The notes under the pieces were generated by a model. It saw nothing but the letters and a program-made list of their open reading frames with translations, searched no databases and was not told where the DNA came from. From contig NC_092647.1 in the NCBI RefSeq assembly GCF_039555335.1, positions 8,505,959 through 8,569,958 of the forward strand: DNA of 64,000 nt, given 5' to 3'. The stretch comes from Amphiura filiformis. Taxonomy: Eukaryota > Echinodermata > Ophiuroidea > Amphilepidida > Amphiuridae. Made by a program: the position numbers and the translations under genes. This document shows, one piece after another, positions 12,213-23,520 of the stretch (position 1 is the stretch's first letter; every line of letters begins with the position of its first letter).

Positions 12213-13353
12213 TTTAATGAATTAAAATTAAAATTTTACTTTTGAAAAATTTCATATTGGGGAAATGTGACTGGCAGAATTTATGTATGGCGTAGAGTGG
12301 TGTGCATGTATACGTATAGCGATTACCATTATAGTGTAATATATATATATGGACTGGACATGGCAGCCTTCATACATTCTAATGTGTAATCGATCAGCAA
12401 GAGCATTCAATTTATTTAAATGAAACGCCTAACGTCAGGTGGGTGGTAAAGATGATTGCATCGACAGCTAAAGCCTCCTTATAGACTTCAGACCCACACG
12501 AGCACAAATTTGGGATAGGTGAGTACAATGGTACCACTTTACACATGACTGCCCTTACACATGACTGTAGTGTGGTCACTTATTGATACTCGCCTGTTGT
12601 GTAGAGCGTTAATATGATGCCGGATCAGTGACCAATTTAATGGCGGAACCCCTTTATTCGAAACAATGGTACCATTTTTATGAATAGCCTGTCGCAACTT
12701 CTAATCGGCATCAAACGAACAAAAGATTATATAATCTATTGCGACTCTATTTCTATTTAAAAGCTCTTTGCATTGAACCATATGTCAAAGAAATGCTAAT
12801 CACTCGCAGCTGTAAGATTAGTATCATTGAAAAGAGCGGTATTCTATTCAATCTAGAATTGCAGACATACACAGGTGATGAGTGTATCCTGCTTGTAGTG
12901 CAAGGCGATCTATTCAAAAATTGTATTCATCTATTGCTGTGGTAGTTTAGATTATTACATAACTTCGACAGCGAAAAGTGACTGAAGTACTTTAATGTGT
13001 GTACTCTAAAAGCAGCACGTTTAAATTTGTGCAAACTAATAATGCTTTATATTAGTTTCCTCTCGACCATTATTTCATCTCAATCATATAGAAATTTTTA
13101 AAATCGTCATTATTTTAACTTGAATATAATACATATAAATAAATTGACAACTTATGTCTCCCTTTAAGATAGAAGACGAAAGCTGTATCAAAATGATTGG
13201 TACCCATCAGCTTTTCGTCTGATGAAACACCTGCTTTTCATAAGCATCTACGTCATTCTATATTAATACACGATGTTATGAGTATATTTTTGATGTGGCA
13301 TTCTTGACCAATCTTTTTGACACACCCTGTATATATATCACGTTGCACGTTCT

Positions 13354-14090
13354 TTATTTTTTTAACTTCCGTATATTCATATAAATAACTGATTTGTTTT
13401 TCTTCTCTTTGCTAGTATCTGATTGTTTTTCCCCATTGTGTTTAGATACCTCCTTACTATCTGATGCCTTATTATTATTCTTCATGACTTGAATGTTTGA
13501 ATACTTGTGCGATTCTTGAGCTTTTATCGTCGATGGATTTTCTATTTTTGTATCAGGTGGAAATGAATACTGATCTTCATCTGCATCAGATATATCATCA
13601 TGTCTGCCATCACTAATGTTCGATGCGTCGGCTGTTTTATTCATTGTGTATACTTTTGAGTAATACTCATTTTCCGAGTCTTGGCGTTTCGGTGATTTAA
13701 TATTTGAGTCGCTTTTCCTGTCAATTGCATCAATAACATAATCCGACTCATCGGCTCCTTCTTCAACTTGCATATAATAAGGGTTTTCTTTAGGTGTCCG
13801 CTGAGCACCAACTCCGTCATTTTCTACTACTTGTATGTAATAATTATTTTCTGTATCAGATTTTCGGCGCTGTTCGTTCAGGTAGCTTAGTCTTGGACTA
13901 GACTCTTGAACAACTGAGTAATACTCTTCGCCGCCATCTTTTCGTCGAGATTTCGTTTTCGGAGACATGCCTACTCCATGTTGCACAGCAGAAATTCGCA
14001 CTGCTTCGGGACGGACATAGTTGTAGCTGAGACCACTTGGATCACGCCTTGGATTGAGTCCCGGACTATTTGAGTTGCTATCAATGTCAT
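13354..14090 (-). CDS. Receptor A last exon: YYxxV-repeat cytoplasmic tail
   Basis: The acceptor is AATGCCCAG at 14091 and the stop is TAA at 13354-13356. The 244 residues are hydrophilic and rich in Lys, Ser, Asp and Asn. Tyrosines recur as EEYYSVV, NNYYIQVV, NPYYMQV, NEYYSKV, KYSNIQV and IYMNI, with YVRP near the exon start. NPYY fits NPxY; YMNI and YSNI fit the YxN Grb2-SH2 consensus; YVRP fits YxxP (Crk-type). The regular YYxxV spacing suggests internal duplication of a phosphorylation module. An AATAAA hexamer overlaps the stop codon on the minus strand (13353-13358). Confidence 0.88.
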
Positions 14091-14189
14091 CTGGGCATTA
14101 AATAAAACATAGAACAAAGTTCATTTTAATAAAGTATTGAATTAAATAAATCGCTTTAAATAAAATATTACATTAAATGATTTGCTTTG

Positions 14190-14845
14190 TCTTAAGGGAT
14201 CTGAAATGAGCGTTTTGAGCGTTTCGACAGTATTTTTATGGAACATGAGAGCACCTCAGACGTATCGAATTGCATTCTGAATACGAAGCATGTCTTTCTG
14301 ATATCAAATAATTTTCATTTTTGAAAATCACGATATAATACAAATTTTATGACAAATTATAAAAATTTGATATTTTTCAAATTTTGATATATAACAGTCC
14401 TCGAAGTAAATTTTATAAATCTAATGATATATTCTTAAAGTGTATGTAGCTGGGAGGAAAAGCCGACGATCAATTGAAAATTTTGACCTTTCATATTGAA
14501 GATATGGATTTTTTCCCAAAAAGACCTAATTTTTTTGGTGTTTTGGGGAAAAAATCCATATCTTCAATACGAAAGGTCAAAATTTTCAATTGATCGTCGG
14601 CTTTTCATCCCACCTACTTTACACGTTAAGTATAAATCATCAGATTTATAAAGTTTACTTCGAGTACTGTTAAATATCAAAAATATCAATTTTAATGATT
14701 TGCCATAAAATGTGTATTACATTGCGAATTTCAAAAATCAAAATTATTTGATATCAGAATGACATTCTTCGTATTCAGAATGCAATTCGATATGTCTGAT
14801 GTGCTCTAATGTCCCACAATAAATACTCTCCAAACGTTCATACCT
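14190..14845. mobile_element. Long foldback MITE, copy 1 (intron of receptor A)
   Basis: Arms of about 310 bp mirror each other around 14525: for example GACGATCAATTGAAAATTTT at the left and AAAATTTTCAATTGATCGTC at the right. A second nearly full copy lies at 62494-63052, and end fragments at about 49535-49600 and 54725-54856. No transposase. Confidence 0.88.
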
Positions 14846-15611
14846 CTTCCCTTAAACCATTCGTATAGTATATGCCTACTTGATTCGATAAAAGATATTC
14901 ACATATATTTTTGTAAGCTTATAGCAGCACAATATGTTGTTAGTGCGTGACGGTGTTCCCCGTTTAATTTAAAGCCCGATGACCATTTTGTTGTCAAGGA
15001 AGAGGTAACACCACGCAGTAGTGCAGCCAGGTTTTCGCAGGGGGCACAAACAGAATGACTTATGGACAAATGTGCAAAAATTTGCAATGTTAATGCTTAA
15101 ATGTGCCAACATTTGTTTAATTTGTCACTTTGTACAAATAAAAATGGAAACCAGCGACGTAAAGCACAATATTAAATCGATACCCAATTTGATTTGATCC
15201 GAGCTGCTAGAAGCATTTGAAATATGTGACCGTATCGTGCGAAGGTGTTGCGGTGAGACTTTGAAACCTTCTCTGGTCTATCTGAAGTAGGCCCTATCCT
15301 ATACGGTATTATCACAACTATATTTGAAATACTTGATTTTATCAGAATTGCAATCCCGGGTTGCGGTGTCAGATCGAGATAAGCGGTATTATTAAACAAA
15401 CACCAGATTCATCATGTACATTTCAGTGAGCAAATATACAGACTACTATTACCGTTTTACATGTATTTAATATAGAAAACTGTAGTTTTGTTGCTCAGTG
15501 TTATTGGCTGCCACGCCCAATTGGGTCTGTAATAATTAAAAGAGGAATACCGACCGCAGTACAAAAGCTATCGGCCCAAATGTTGGATACTTTATACCAA
15601 AATTAACCCGG

Positions 15612-15651
15612 AAACAGTCGAGTAGCATTTTTAAATGCTACTCGACTGTTT
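15612..15651. repeat. Perfect 19-bp hairpin
   Basis: AAACAGTCGAGTAGCATTT pairs perfectly with AAATGCTACTCGACTGTTT across a two-base loop. It lies in the intron just downstream of the receptor A micro-exon donor on the minus strand. Confidence 0.9.
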
Positions 15652-15673
15652 ATATTAAAATATTGACACTTAC

Positions 15674-15717
15674 CATCAGGCCTTATAGGCACAGGTGGGG
15701 GACTTTCTCTTTCGTCC
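15674..15717 (-). CDS. Receptor A juxtamembrane cytoplasmic exon
   Basis: A 44-bp micro-exon, acceptor AATTTCAG and perfect donor GTAAGT, phases 2 in and 1 out. It encodes DERESPPPVPIRPD. The PPPVPIRP stretch is a proline-rich motif that could bind an SH3 domain; that is inference from composition. A 19-bp perfect hairpin lies about 22 bp downstream of its donor. Confidence 0.78.
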
Positions 15718-16131
15718 CTGAAATTAATATAAGAATGTAAAGCAAAATATCTGCATTAACAATAAAACTTGCAACATCTTTTCGTTGGTAATGGGAAAAA
15801 ATCACACTTTCATGACTTTAAATCACTCATTGCTGCTATATCAGACACAATACTAAGCAGTCAGATGAATACGAATGTATTCTCCCTATCTCCTGATATC
15901 AGATGAATATAAACATGAAAAATAAAAGCCAATGCTGCCATGTATTTGCCCTGCCTCCCCTCATCAAACTTTTGGGGTTTTTTTTTTCTATTTTTTGTTT
16001 TTGCAGACATGCCAATTATTCGCAGCTATTTCGTTGTTAATTCTACTCTTCTCCCTCATTGGAAGGCCAAGGTTGCATGTTGCTAAAATGACATATTATT
16101 TTGCTTGGACAATGATTTGCCTCTAACGTAC

Positions 16132-16291
16132 CTCTCTGCATCTATCCTTTCCATGCGTTTCTGGTACAGGACCAGTGCCAATGCAATGAGGAGCAGTACC
16201 ACGAGTAATGCAGTGAGACCAAGCCCAGCTGCTAATGCTAAGTTAACATTCGATGATGGTCCACCACCCTCAGGAAAAGCCTCTGTGATGT
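16132..16291 (-). CDS. Receptor A transmembrane exon
   Basis: A 160-bp exon, acceptor TTCTTTGCAG and donor GTACGT, phases 1 in and 2 out, as in the membrane exon of receptor B. It encodes a Gly/Pro/Ser lead-in, then a Leu/Ala-rich helix (LALAAGLGLTALLVVLLLIA, continuing to LVLY) and a basic stop-transfer QKRMERIDAE. One clear single-pass helix. Confidence 0.9.
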
Positions 16292-16599
16292 CTGCAAAGA
16301 AACAAGTAATTTAAACAGTATAGTCATTATTTCATTTATCATCTAGACTGCGTGTTTTATCTAGAAAGATAGAAACAATGTAAAATATAATTTCATTTCA
16401 CTTCTTCAAAGCCATTACCATGATTACTGAATTGAAAAGTTTTAAATGTAGATTTAAAATTTGAGATTAAACTTGTCAGGTTCGTCAAGTTTAATTGTAA
16501 ATTAATTGCAAAATTAATCTTCAACAAATCTTACTAAATTCAAATATTTTCCTTTTAACTATTAAAAACGCAAAGCAATGCAATTTTAATCTCGCTCGC

Positions 16600-16690
16600 C
16601 CAACAAGCGAGAGGTCGGGGATTCAAGTTCCCGCACAGGCAGGTATATCCGGAGTTTTTACTCTGGTATATCTGCCTATGCATGTTATAT
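16600..16690 (+). repeat. SINE-like fragment with a tRNA T-arm
   Basis: GGTCGGGGATTCAAGTTCCC contains a B box with a perfectly paired T stem, but no A box or other tRNA arms. It is followed by an inverted pair (GGTATATCCGGAG / CTCTGGTATATCTGCC). Confidence 0.45.
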
Positions 16691-16915
16691 TTCCATTTGT
16701 AAATTCATGTTTAAATGTGCTAGTGTGAGATGCGTAATTCTTCTTTCCCCCGTATATTGATATATTAAGAATAAAGCATCATTAATTTGATCTCGTGCGC
16801 TAGTTTGTAATGTTTCCATGTTCCAGTATATGATGCGTAAGCCTCTTCCTCTGTTTTTATTAATAATACATGATTATTATAAGTGTTATTATTATTATTA
16901 TGATTATTATGATTT

Positions 16916-17099
16916 AGAGAATAAATGATAGATTTTGTCTTTTGCCTATACAATATCGTGTCATAATGGATGGGCTGGCCAATATTTTGAGTAGTGGATG
17001 CCGGCGCAGCCGGTATCCACTACGATAAAAATATTGGCCAGCCCATCCATTATGACACGATATTGATAGGCAAAAGACAAAATCCTATCTTTTATTCTC
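16916..17099. repeat. Near-perfect 184-bp palindrome
   Basis: Arms of about 90 bp mirror around 17008 (GCCGGCGCAGCCGG at the centre), with only a few mismatches. Words such as ATAATGGATGGGCTGGCCAA occur in the left arm and their complement in the right. Intron of receptor A. Confidence 0.92.
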
Positions 17100-17154
17100 A
17101 ATCTTATTCAGTTTTAATGTAATTTTTGCTAGAAAAACTGCCCTTTTTCAGACA

Positions 17155-17410
17155 AAAATAAAGTTACTTTTGAGGACATCCCCGTTGTTTTAAATGAACG
17201 AAACCATCACGAACATCTAAGCCGCCGAATCGCGTTCTTAGTTCTCGCACGTGTATTACGCGAACGCATTATCGCGTGATCACAAGCGTGCCGCCGTTGC
17301 GTGGCGGCGCGCGCCCTGACTAATATCACTATCAACTATTGTGAGATATTATACACCAGAAAACCAATCAAATTACGTGAATTCTTTACAAGACGCACCC
17401 ATTGAATAAG
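17155..17410 (+). repeat. Inverted repeat arm 1 flanking receptor A stalk exon 2
   Basis: Sequence containing GAGGACATCCCCGTTGTTTT and CGCCGTTGCGTGGCGGCGCG is reverse-complemented at 19065-19325 with few differences. The arm is GC-rich compared with its surroundings. Confidence 0.9.
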
Positions 17411-17875
17411 AATTATTATTAAATAATGTTTTATTTAGAAACAATGCATTCAACTTGTAATGATAACAATAAAATTCCCTATAGCTTTTCAACTGCTACA
17501 TGTATGTACAGCAGATCAAAGTTCATATTTGAATAAGTATAAGAATTGTTATAGTTATGTTGCACGAATGTAAAATGACGCTGAAAGATACAATGTAAAT
17601 AGGGTTTATCATATCTGTCATGGCATCTACAATACCATAGTTTCTTTACTTTGAACTTGACATACCGGTACAATATTTACACAACCACCCCCACAAAACT
17701 GTATTTAGAAAAAAACATATTTTTTGACTTTCAAGATATCGTCGCGTATTTATCTAAAAAAAAATTTCAGGACAACATAATGCTAATACAATTGGTAACG
17801 GTTTTACAACATTGTTACAATGTTTCAATGTCACAATGATTGTATGTATAAGTAACGACACAATTGCAGTTATAC

Positions 17876-17961
17876 CTGTAACATAAATACCAGTTGCTGA
17901 TGTAACAGTCCTGTTGATGTTATCTGTTGTATCCATAGTTGATGACTTCAAAATGGCAAAC
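17876..17961 (-). CDS. Receptor A stalk exon 2 (Thr-rich)
   Basis: An 86-bp exon, acceptor TTTTGAAG (AAG, less usual) and donor CAG/GTATAA, phases 2 in and 1 out. The 28 codons include KSSTMDTTDN and the sequon NRT, a Thr/Ser-rich membrane-proximal stalk like exon 4 of receptor B. It lies between two inverted-repeat arms at about 17160-17410 and 19065-19325. Confidence 0.68.
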
Positions 17962-17993
17962 CTTCAAAATAAAAACAACAAGATTAAGATTGT

Positions 17994-18225
17994 TAAGGGT
18001 AGACGAGGTATTGTTGGTCGAAGCAACCTAAAAATCGATTTTCAATATCTAGATCAATATATTATTGAAAATTAATACCTTGATGTTTTGCAAAAGTTCA
18101 TTCTACAAATCGTATACTTTGCAAACTTGCTTAATTTATTGTTGTTAATGAGTTATGTACGTTTTACAAAAAAGTGTTGTTGTTTCAGCCCTCTTTACAA
18201 CGTAACTCAAGAACCGCAGCACCTA
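17994..18225 (+). repeat. Dispersed repeat, inverse copy at 62045-62270
   Basis: AGGGTAGACGAGGTATTGTTGGTCG and following words recur as reverse complement near 62270-62045, including the part GAGTTATGTACGTTTTACAA. Confidence 0.75.
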
Positions 18226-19064
18226 TAAAAGTATATCTGTGATATTTGAATTCTTCTACACACTCGCTATGAATTGAGCAATGCAGCTTTTGCCAAAGTT
18301 CCCTACCATTCGTAAGATGCTGTGAACTACCAAATCACAACAGTTTAAAATAATTAATAACCTTAACAATGTTGTTTTAAGGTGGTAACAGTCCCAGACA
18401 AACGAGAACCTAGACCAATAACTTTGACTCGCGTAGTGAAGCCGACACTGCTTAGCAACGAATTTGACAAGGACGCATACCCGGACGCAAACAAGCAGAC
18501 ATGTTCGCGTCTATGGAACATGTTGCATTTGACGCGGCGAAAACGGCGCAGTAATCACGCAAACACGAGCGCGTCAAACATGTATGCGATATTTCTCCGC
18601 GCCTAGTAACCCCGTCAATCCGTCTATATCACCTTGGATACGGGGCTTCACCTCCCGCTGTGGTAAAGGATGGGCAGTAATAGGTCTAGGTGGTATGTCT
18701 ATGGTAACAGTGACCTGCACTTTACAAATCAACATTGAGATTTTGTCATCTGAAAATTATGATTCGAGGGCTCAGAACCAGAAAGCCGTAACTCAAGTTG
18801 GTTCCTTGCTCTGGTCTTCAAAAATCAATATGTTTCCTATTGAATTTTGTCGTGATTAATTGACTGTATTTTCTATTGTTCGCTGTCGACTTTGTGCTCA
18901 TTTTGCGGGAACAGGTGATTGTGAGTTGAAGCTTTCTGGCTCTCAACCCTCGATTAATGTTTGCATCCATTTATCTCCAAATTCATATAAATATGGAATG
19001 GTATTGTTCAGTAACTTCAGTTTCGTGATTGACCTCCGTGTAAAAGGTAGAAAATATTATGAAT

Positions 19065-19325
19065 TCTTATTCAATGGGTGCGTCTTGTAAAGAATTCACG
19101 TAATTTGATTGGTTTTCTGGTGTATAATATCTCACAATAGTTGATAGTGATATTAGTCAGGGCGCGCGCCGCCACGCAACGGCGGCACGCTTGTCTCCTC
19201 AATGATTGCGCGATAATGCGTTCGCGTAATACACGTGCGAGAACTAAGAACACGATTCGGCGGCTTAGATGTTCGTGATGGTTTCGTTCATTTAAAACAA
19301 CGGGGATGTCCTCACAAAAGTAACT
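19065..19325 (-). repeat. Inverted repeat arm 2 flanking receptor A stalk exon 2
   Basis: Reverse complement of 17155-17410. The 1.65 kb between the arms holds stalk exon 2 and two exon-like stretches (18381-18433 and 18633-18714). Confidence 0.9.
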
Positions 19326-20030
19326 TGTTTTATTAAAATTGTTCAATAGTGTATAATGTAACATAATACAAAATAATGAAGAACCGCTTTTTTATATTGA
19401 AATTCAGGTAAATCAATTTTGATTGTAAGAATTCATCCATGTACTTGGAGACACTTTGGACACTGTATACAGGTTTTCACATTTTTATTATCATATAAAT
19501 GAACCGATGTGTGCATATTTGATACATTTTGCATCTTTTTCCACTGGCATGCTATTTTACATAGGAAAAACTAGTATGTCTGATCTTATTATAATGACAC
19601 CCAAATCATGTGCCTGTTACATGTTTATGTCTTTTGTTCCCCGGTATGGGCCTATACAAAGTGCATTCGGCCGAATAAAAAAGATACATATTTAGCGTCC
19701 AGGATTTGGAAGGAAGAGGTGCTTTTTTTCTCTTTTATTTTCTTTCTGAAAAATTGTGGAAAGCCCTATTTGGTCCGCTTTTGCATACACTATAATACTT
19801 TTTATTTTGTTTTTCTGGTAGGTTAGGCCCCTCTACTGATCACAAAACTTCCTTGAAATGTTTCTAATACATTTTGTAAGGCTATAGAATTTCTCAAGCA
19901 TCTTCATTAGTTATAACTTAAATTAAAAGAAAATTTAAAGAATCTTCAAAAAACGGAAGCGGGAGGGACGCTAAACATGTTTTTTACTCGTTATTTTAGG
20001 TTATACTTCTTGAATCGAATAATTCCATAC

Positions 20031-20094
20031 CTTGTCGACGTAGACAGAGACGGAGATATCTGAGACGGCTGGGGTTTAGGTCCTGGTCGCTGCC
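20031..20094 (-). CDS. Receptor A stalk exon 1 (first exon identified)
   Basis: A 64-bp exon, acceptor ATACCACCAG and donor GTATGG, phases 1 in and 2 out. It encodes QRPGPKPQPSQISPSLSTST, a Pro/Ser-rich linker. It corresponds in phase to the Cys-rich exon 3 of receptor B but has no cysteine. The acceptor is preceded by a T-rich tract (GTTGTTGTTGTTTTC). Confidence 0.6.
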
Positions 20095-20247
20095 CTGGTG
20101 GTATACCGAAAACAACAACAACAGACGATACGAAAATGCATAATTGCATACCACAATGATTCTGCTTAATTCTCAAATTCATAATAACATGAATGACATG
20201 TCTCTTTTGTTATTCATATCACGAACATCACCAACCTTGAAACTAGT

Positions 20248-20379
20248 AGCAATGCAATACGGTACTACAAACCAGGAAGTATGACTCCGAGAAGAAATAG
20301 GTACGTGTTTAGCAGCAATGCAATACGGTACTACAAACCAGGAAGTATGACTCCGAGAAGAAATAGGTGCGTGTTTAGC
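20248..20379. repeat. 66-bp tandem duplication
   Basis: Two 66-bp copies (20248-20313 and 20314-20379) differ at one or two bases. On the minus strand both are open in one frame (22 codons each). No splice sites that match receptor A were found, so coding status is unknown. Confidence 0.9.
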
Positions 20380-23300
20380 CAGTATCACACCCATTAATAT
20401 TTGGCACCAATCGATTCTATCGATATATCCAATATTCTGTATTTCAAATATGACATATCAAGGTAATAGTCCAAACCAGAGAGCGGGAGTTATAGGCTAA
20501 CTTCCTAATGATGGCAGTTCATAGTGTCAGGAAAACTCGGACCGTTCAAGTAGCATTGTTATGTTATTAAATGCAATGGTTGAGTTGGTTTGATAAGAAT
20601 GCATGCAGGTCCCATTACCTCGACTATAATCTTTATTATGCATTGTAAACACGTAATATTTGTCGTGACGTCATACTGTACACTTGTCTGATTTGTACTT
20701 TGTACATGAAATGTACGCATATTAAGTAGTTAAAGAATAGTATATAAATACTACTGATTTTCTTGAACTCAGTAGCCCCGCAAACACATATTTTGCAAAA
20801 TAATTTGCAATCTCCCTTTTTTTACTTGGGTATAAAAGGGTAAAAGGTATATTAACATTCAAAAACATTTTTGTAAACTAGCTGTAACGTTATTATAATG
20901 CTATTTTGTATGCTGAAAAAATATTTCTCAAAAATATTTGCATGCTCGTATAATTTTGAGATTTCATTGAATAGCACCGCAGGCAACTGATATCAAAAGG
21001 CCGCTATTCATTATAATAAACATAACCTAAAATTGTACTTTTTCCATAACTAAATAAAAGCCACTGACACACTAATTAACAAAGTCGGCAGAATGAGTTT
21101 GTTATCAATGGAATGCTGCCCCAATCAAGTAGCACTACTCATGCTACTGGGTATCTTTTATAGCAGGCTACTAAATAGTAATAAAATGTGCTGAGCTGCA
21201 CTAGTATACTACAATCCAATTGTTTAGGGGTTTTGTAACACTTTTTAAACACTGCAAGGTGTTTAATTTTTCATTTACACAGTAAAGGTATAGGACAACT
21301 AAACACCTAAACACCAAAGTAAACCATATTGTTCGGAAAATAAATGTACATGTGTTTACTTCGTTTACTTTCGTTGAATGCAAACATGTTGAATGTTTAG
21401 AATCTAAATATTCTCATGTGTTTACTCTTTGTGTTTATGGGTTTACTTTGTGTTTACTTTGGTGTTTATGTATTTAGGTATCCTATACCTAGTACTGTGT
21501 AGATGGAAAATTAAACACCTTGCAGTGTTTAAAAAGTGTTACAGAAACCCTAAACACTTACAGTGTAGTATTATGACTGCTGTATATTATTTTCTTGAAA
21601 TCAGGTTTTTTTTTGTGTTTTTTTATGTTTATAAATGATGAAGTCATCCCCCAAAACCAGCTGAAAAACTTCTTGCTGTTTTAGTGTTTTGTCTAGAAAG
21701 GGATTGGTCATTGGGTTATTCCAGTTGAAATCCATACACCCCGTATAGAATACATTGGTCTTCTACACAGGTATGAATTTCAAATGGTTACTTGTAACTG
21801 AATGGGTGACTCCATTTGAAATCTACACCCCCTACGTGGGGCGGCATTAAGGTCATGTCTTACATAGGGGTGTATGTATTTCAACTGGACAGATAATTGT
21901 TTAGGGCTTGGTTTACGAGCAAGTCTGGGTTATTAATAAATGTATATTTGTTTTTTTCCATTGTATACGATCATTACAATCATCGAATATCTTCTATGCT
22001 AAAAGCTATATAATATGCGCCTTTCATACTCATCGATTTTATTGATAAAAATATCGAGCAGTAGCCAATGGTATAGCGATATATGGATTTTCAGGGGTTT
22101 TTAAGTGTCGGTGTAAGATGCTCAATCTGTTACGTAAAATTAATCATCAAGCCGGAATTCAATTGAAAATGCACAGAACTTAGGAATCCAGTGAGTAGAA
22201 GAAATCAAGAATAAAAGATTAAAGATGACTGACTTTTGAGTTTAACAAGTTTTCCTCAAATTTTGATTTTATGGAGACCCTATACTATACATCATGTACA
22301 TGTTCATCATAAAATGAGAGCGTGGAGAAATCATTTTGGTATGTGACATGGGTCATACAATAGAATTATTGTCATTTAGTGCCTTAGTACCCCCTGCTGG
22401 GATCACAATTGTAATTATACATTTCGAGGTTGTAATGAAACAATTTAGGCTCTTTTTTCTAACAAGCATCAGAAAGACTTTTGCCACAACACAGTGTTAA
22501 AAACTAACATAAAATAGCCGACACATACCCAAAAACCTTCAAGTGCAAGTTGCATGTACGAAAAAATTATCACGTTTGATCATTTTTTCAAAATATGCTG
22601 TTTTGTCAAAATGAACATCTAGTTCCTGAGACTAGTAAACCAACAATTGGTTTACTACTTGCTGAGACTAGTGAACCAACAATTGGTTTTCTTCATATAA
22701 TTAACATGAACTTAATACTAATATGATATTTCTTTAAAATCTATAAATGAAGTCATGAAATTTCTTTCAAAATATCTTATAAATAAAGTAAATTTCTCAT
22801 ATCCCTGAGATATCATTGGTGCATCCGTAAGTACAAAACAATAAAATTTTGAAATTAAGTTCAGCTTTGGCTTCTATCTGTTCTGGGGCGACCACTATTG
22901 CCAGCATTTGAGAGTTTGGAAAATGAGCTATAACAATCTTTTGGTTTCTGCTTGACTCCATAATTCTTTTGTGTCAGTTCTTTGATGTTTAATGCACGAT
23001 AAGCATATCTACGCGGTTCAAACTTAATATGCGCAAACATGGCAAAAGTGGCCCAACACGTTTTCTGGACAATTTATTTAATCGGACATAACTTTTGAAT
23101 CCAAGCTAGTAAAGAAACCAACTAAATGTCTTCCTTTAGCCAAGATATTACTGATTGTATTGCATATAACATTTGTGCCATAACTCTTTTCGTTTTTTCC
23201 TGAGAAGTTAAAATGCAATTGTATAAATTTTATTTATAGTTGTTTGTTTCAATGTTGCAATATTGGCGCTGATTAAGCTGCTGCCTGCAAATTACATTGT

Positions 23301-23520
23301 GTCTGTTCAGCTCATGTGTGTGTGTGTTTAATGTAAAAATCTAGCAATTTGACCTGCACGTCACCATTAGAGTTTGAAATTTTAAAAACCTTCCTTTTTT
23401 TACATAATAAAGTGATTTTTGAGAGGCTACTGAGCTGAGATCGCCACACTCCTGTTCAAACGTGGCTGAAAAACATGTCTGTTGAATGTGCAATTATGTA
23501 TAGGCATACTTTGAAAACGC
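20380..23520. other. Non-coding spacer with one GTGTTTA-type MITE
   Basis: Apart from the MITE at 21207-21570 and a roughly 45-bp direct duplication near 22625-22690 (GAGACTAGT(A/G)AACCAACAAT), no gene, RNA or repeat is recognised. Confidence 0.5.
21207..21570. mobile_element. MITE with GTGTTTA-rich arms
   Basis: Left TACTACAATCC and right GTGTAGTA ends enclose arms that mirror each other (TAACACTTTTTAAACACTGC and its complement). The interior repeats GTGTTTACTTT words. Confidence 0.78.

Larger units (their letters stand above)
10368..13352. other. Non-coding repeat-rich spacer downstream of receptor A
   Basis: It contains a pyrimidine-rich tract (about 11020-11240), a repeat related to 25100-25280 in inverse orientation (11540-11740), a tRNA-like segment (12130-12212) and sequence related to 1000-1860 (about 12400-12976). 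No exon signature was seen. Confidence 0.6.
13354..20094 (-). other. Receptor A gene (5' end missing): type I membrane protein with YYxxV-repeat tail
   Basis: Five minus-strand exons (20031-20094, 17876-17961, 16132-16291, 15674-15717, 13354-14090) join in phase and give 1091 nt of open coding sequence ending in TAA. They encode a Pro/Ser/Thr stalk, one membrane helix and a roughly 260-residue tail. The phase series from stalk to stop is the same as in receptor B. The signal peptide and any Cys-rich exon were not found; they should lie between 20.1 and 28.9 kb. Family unknown; an adaptor-recruiting receptor is inferred from the tail. Confidence 0.7.
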
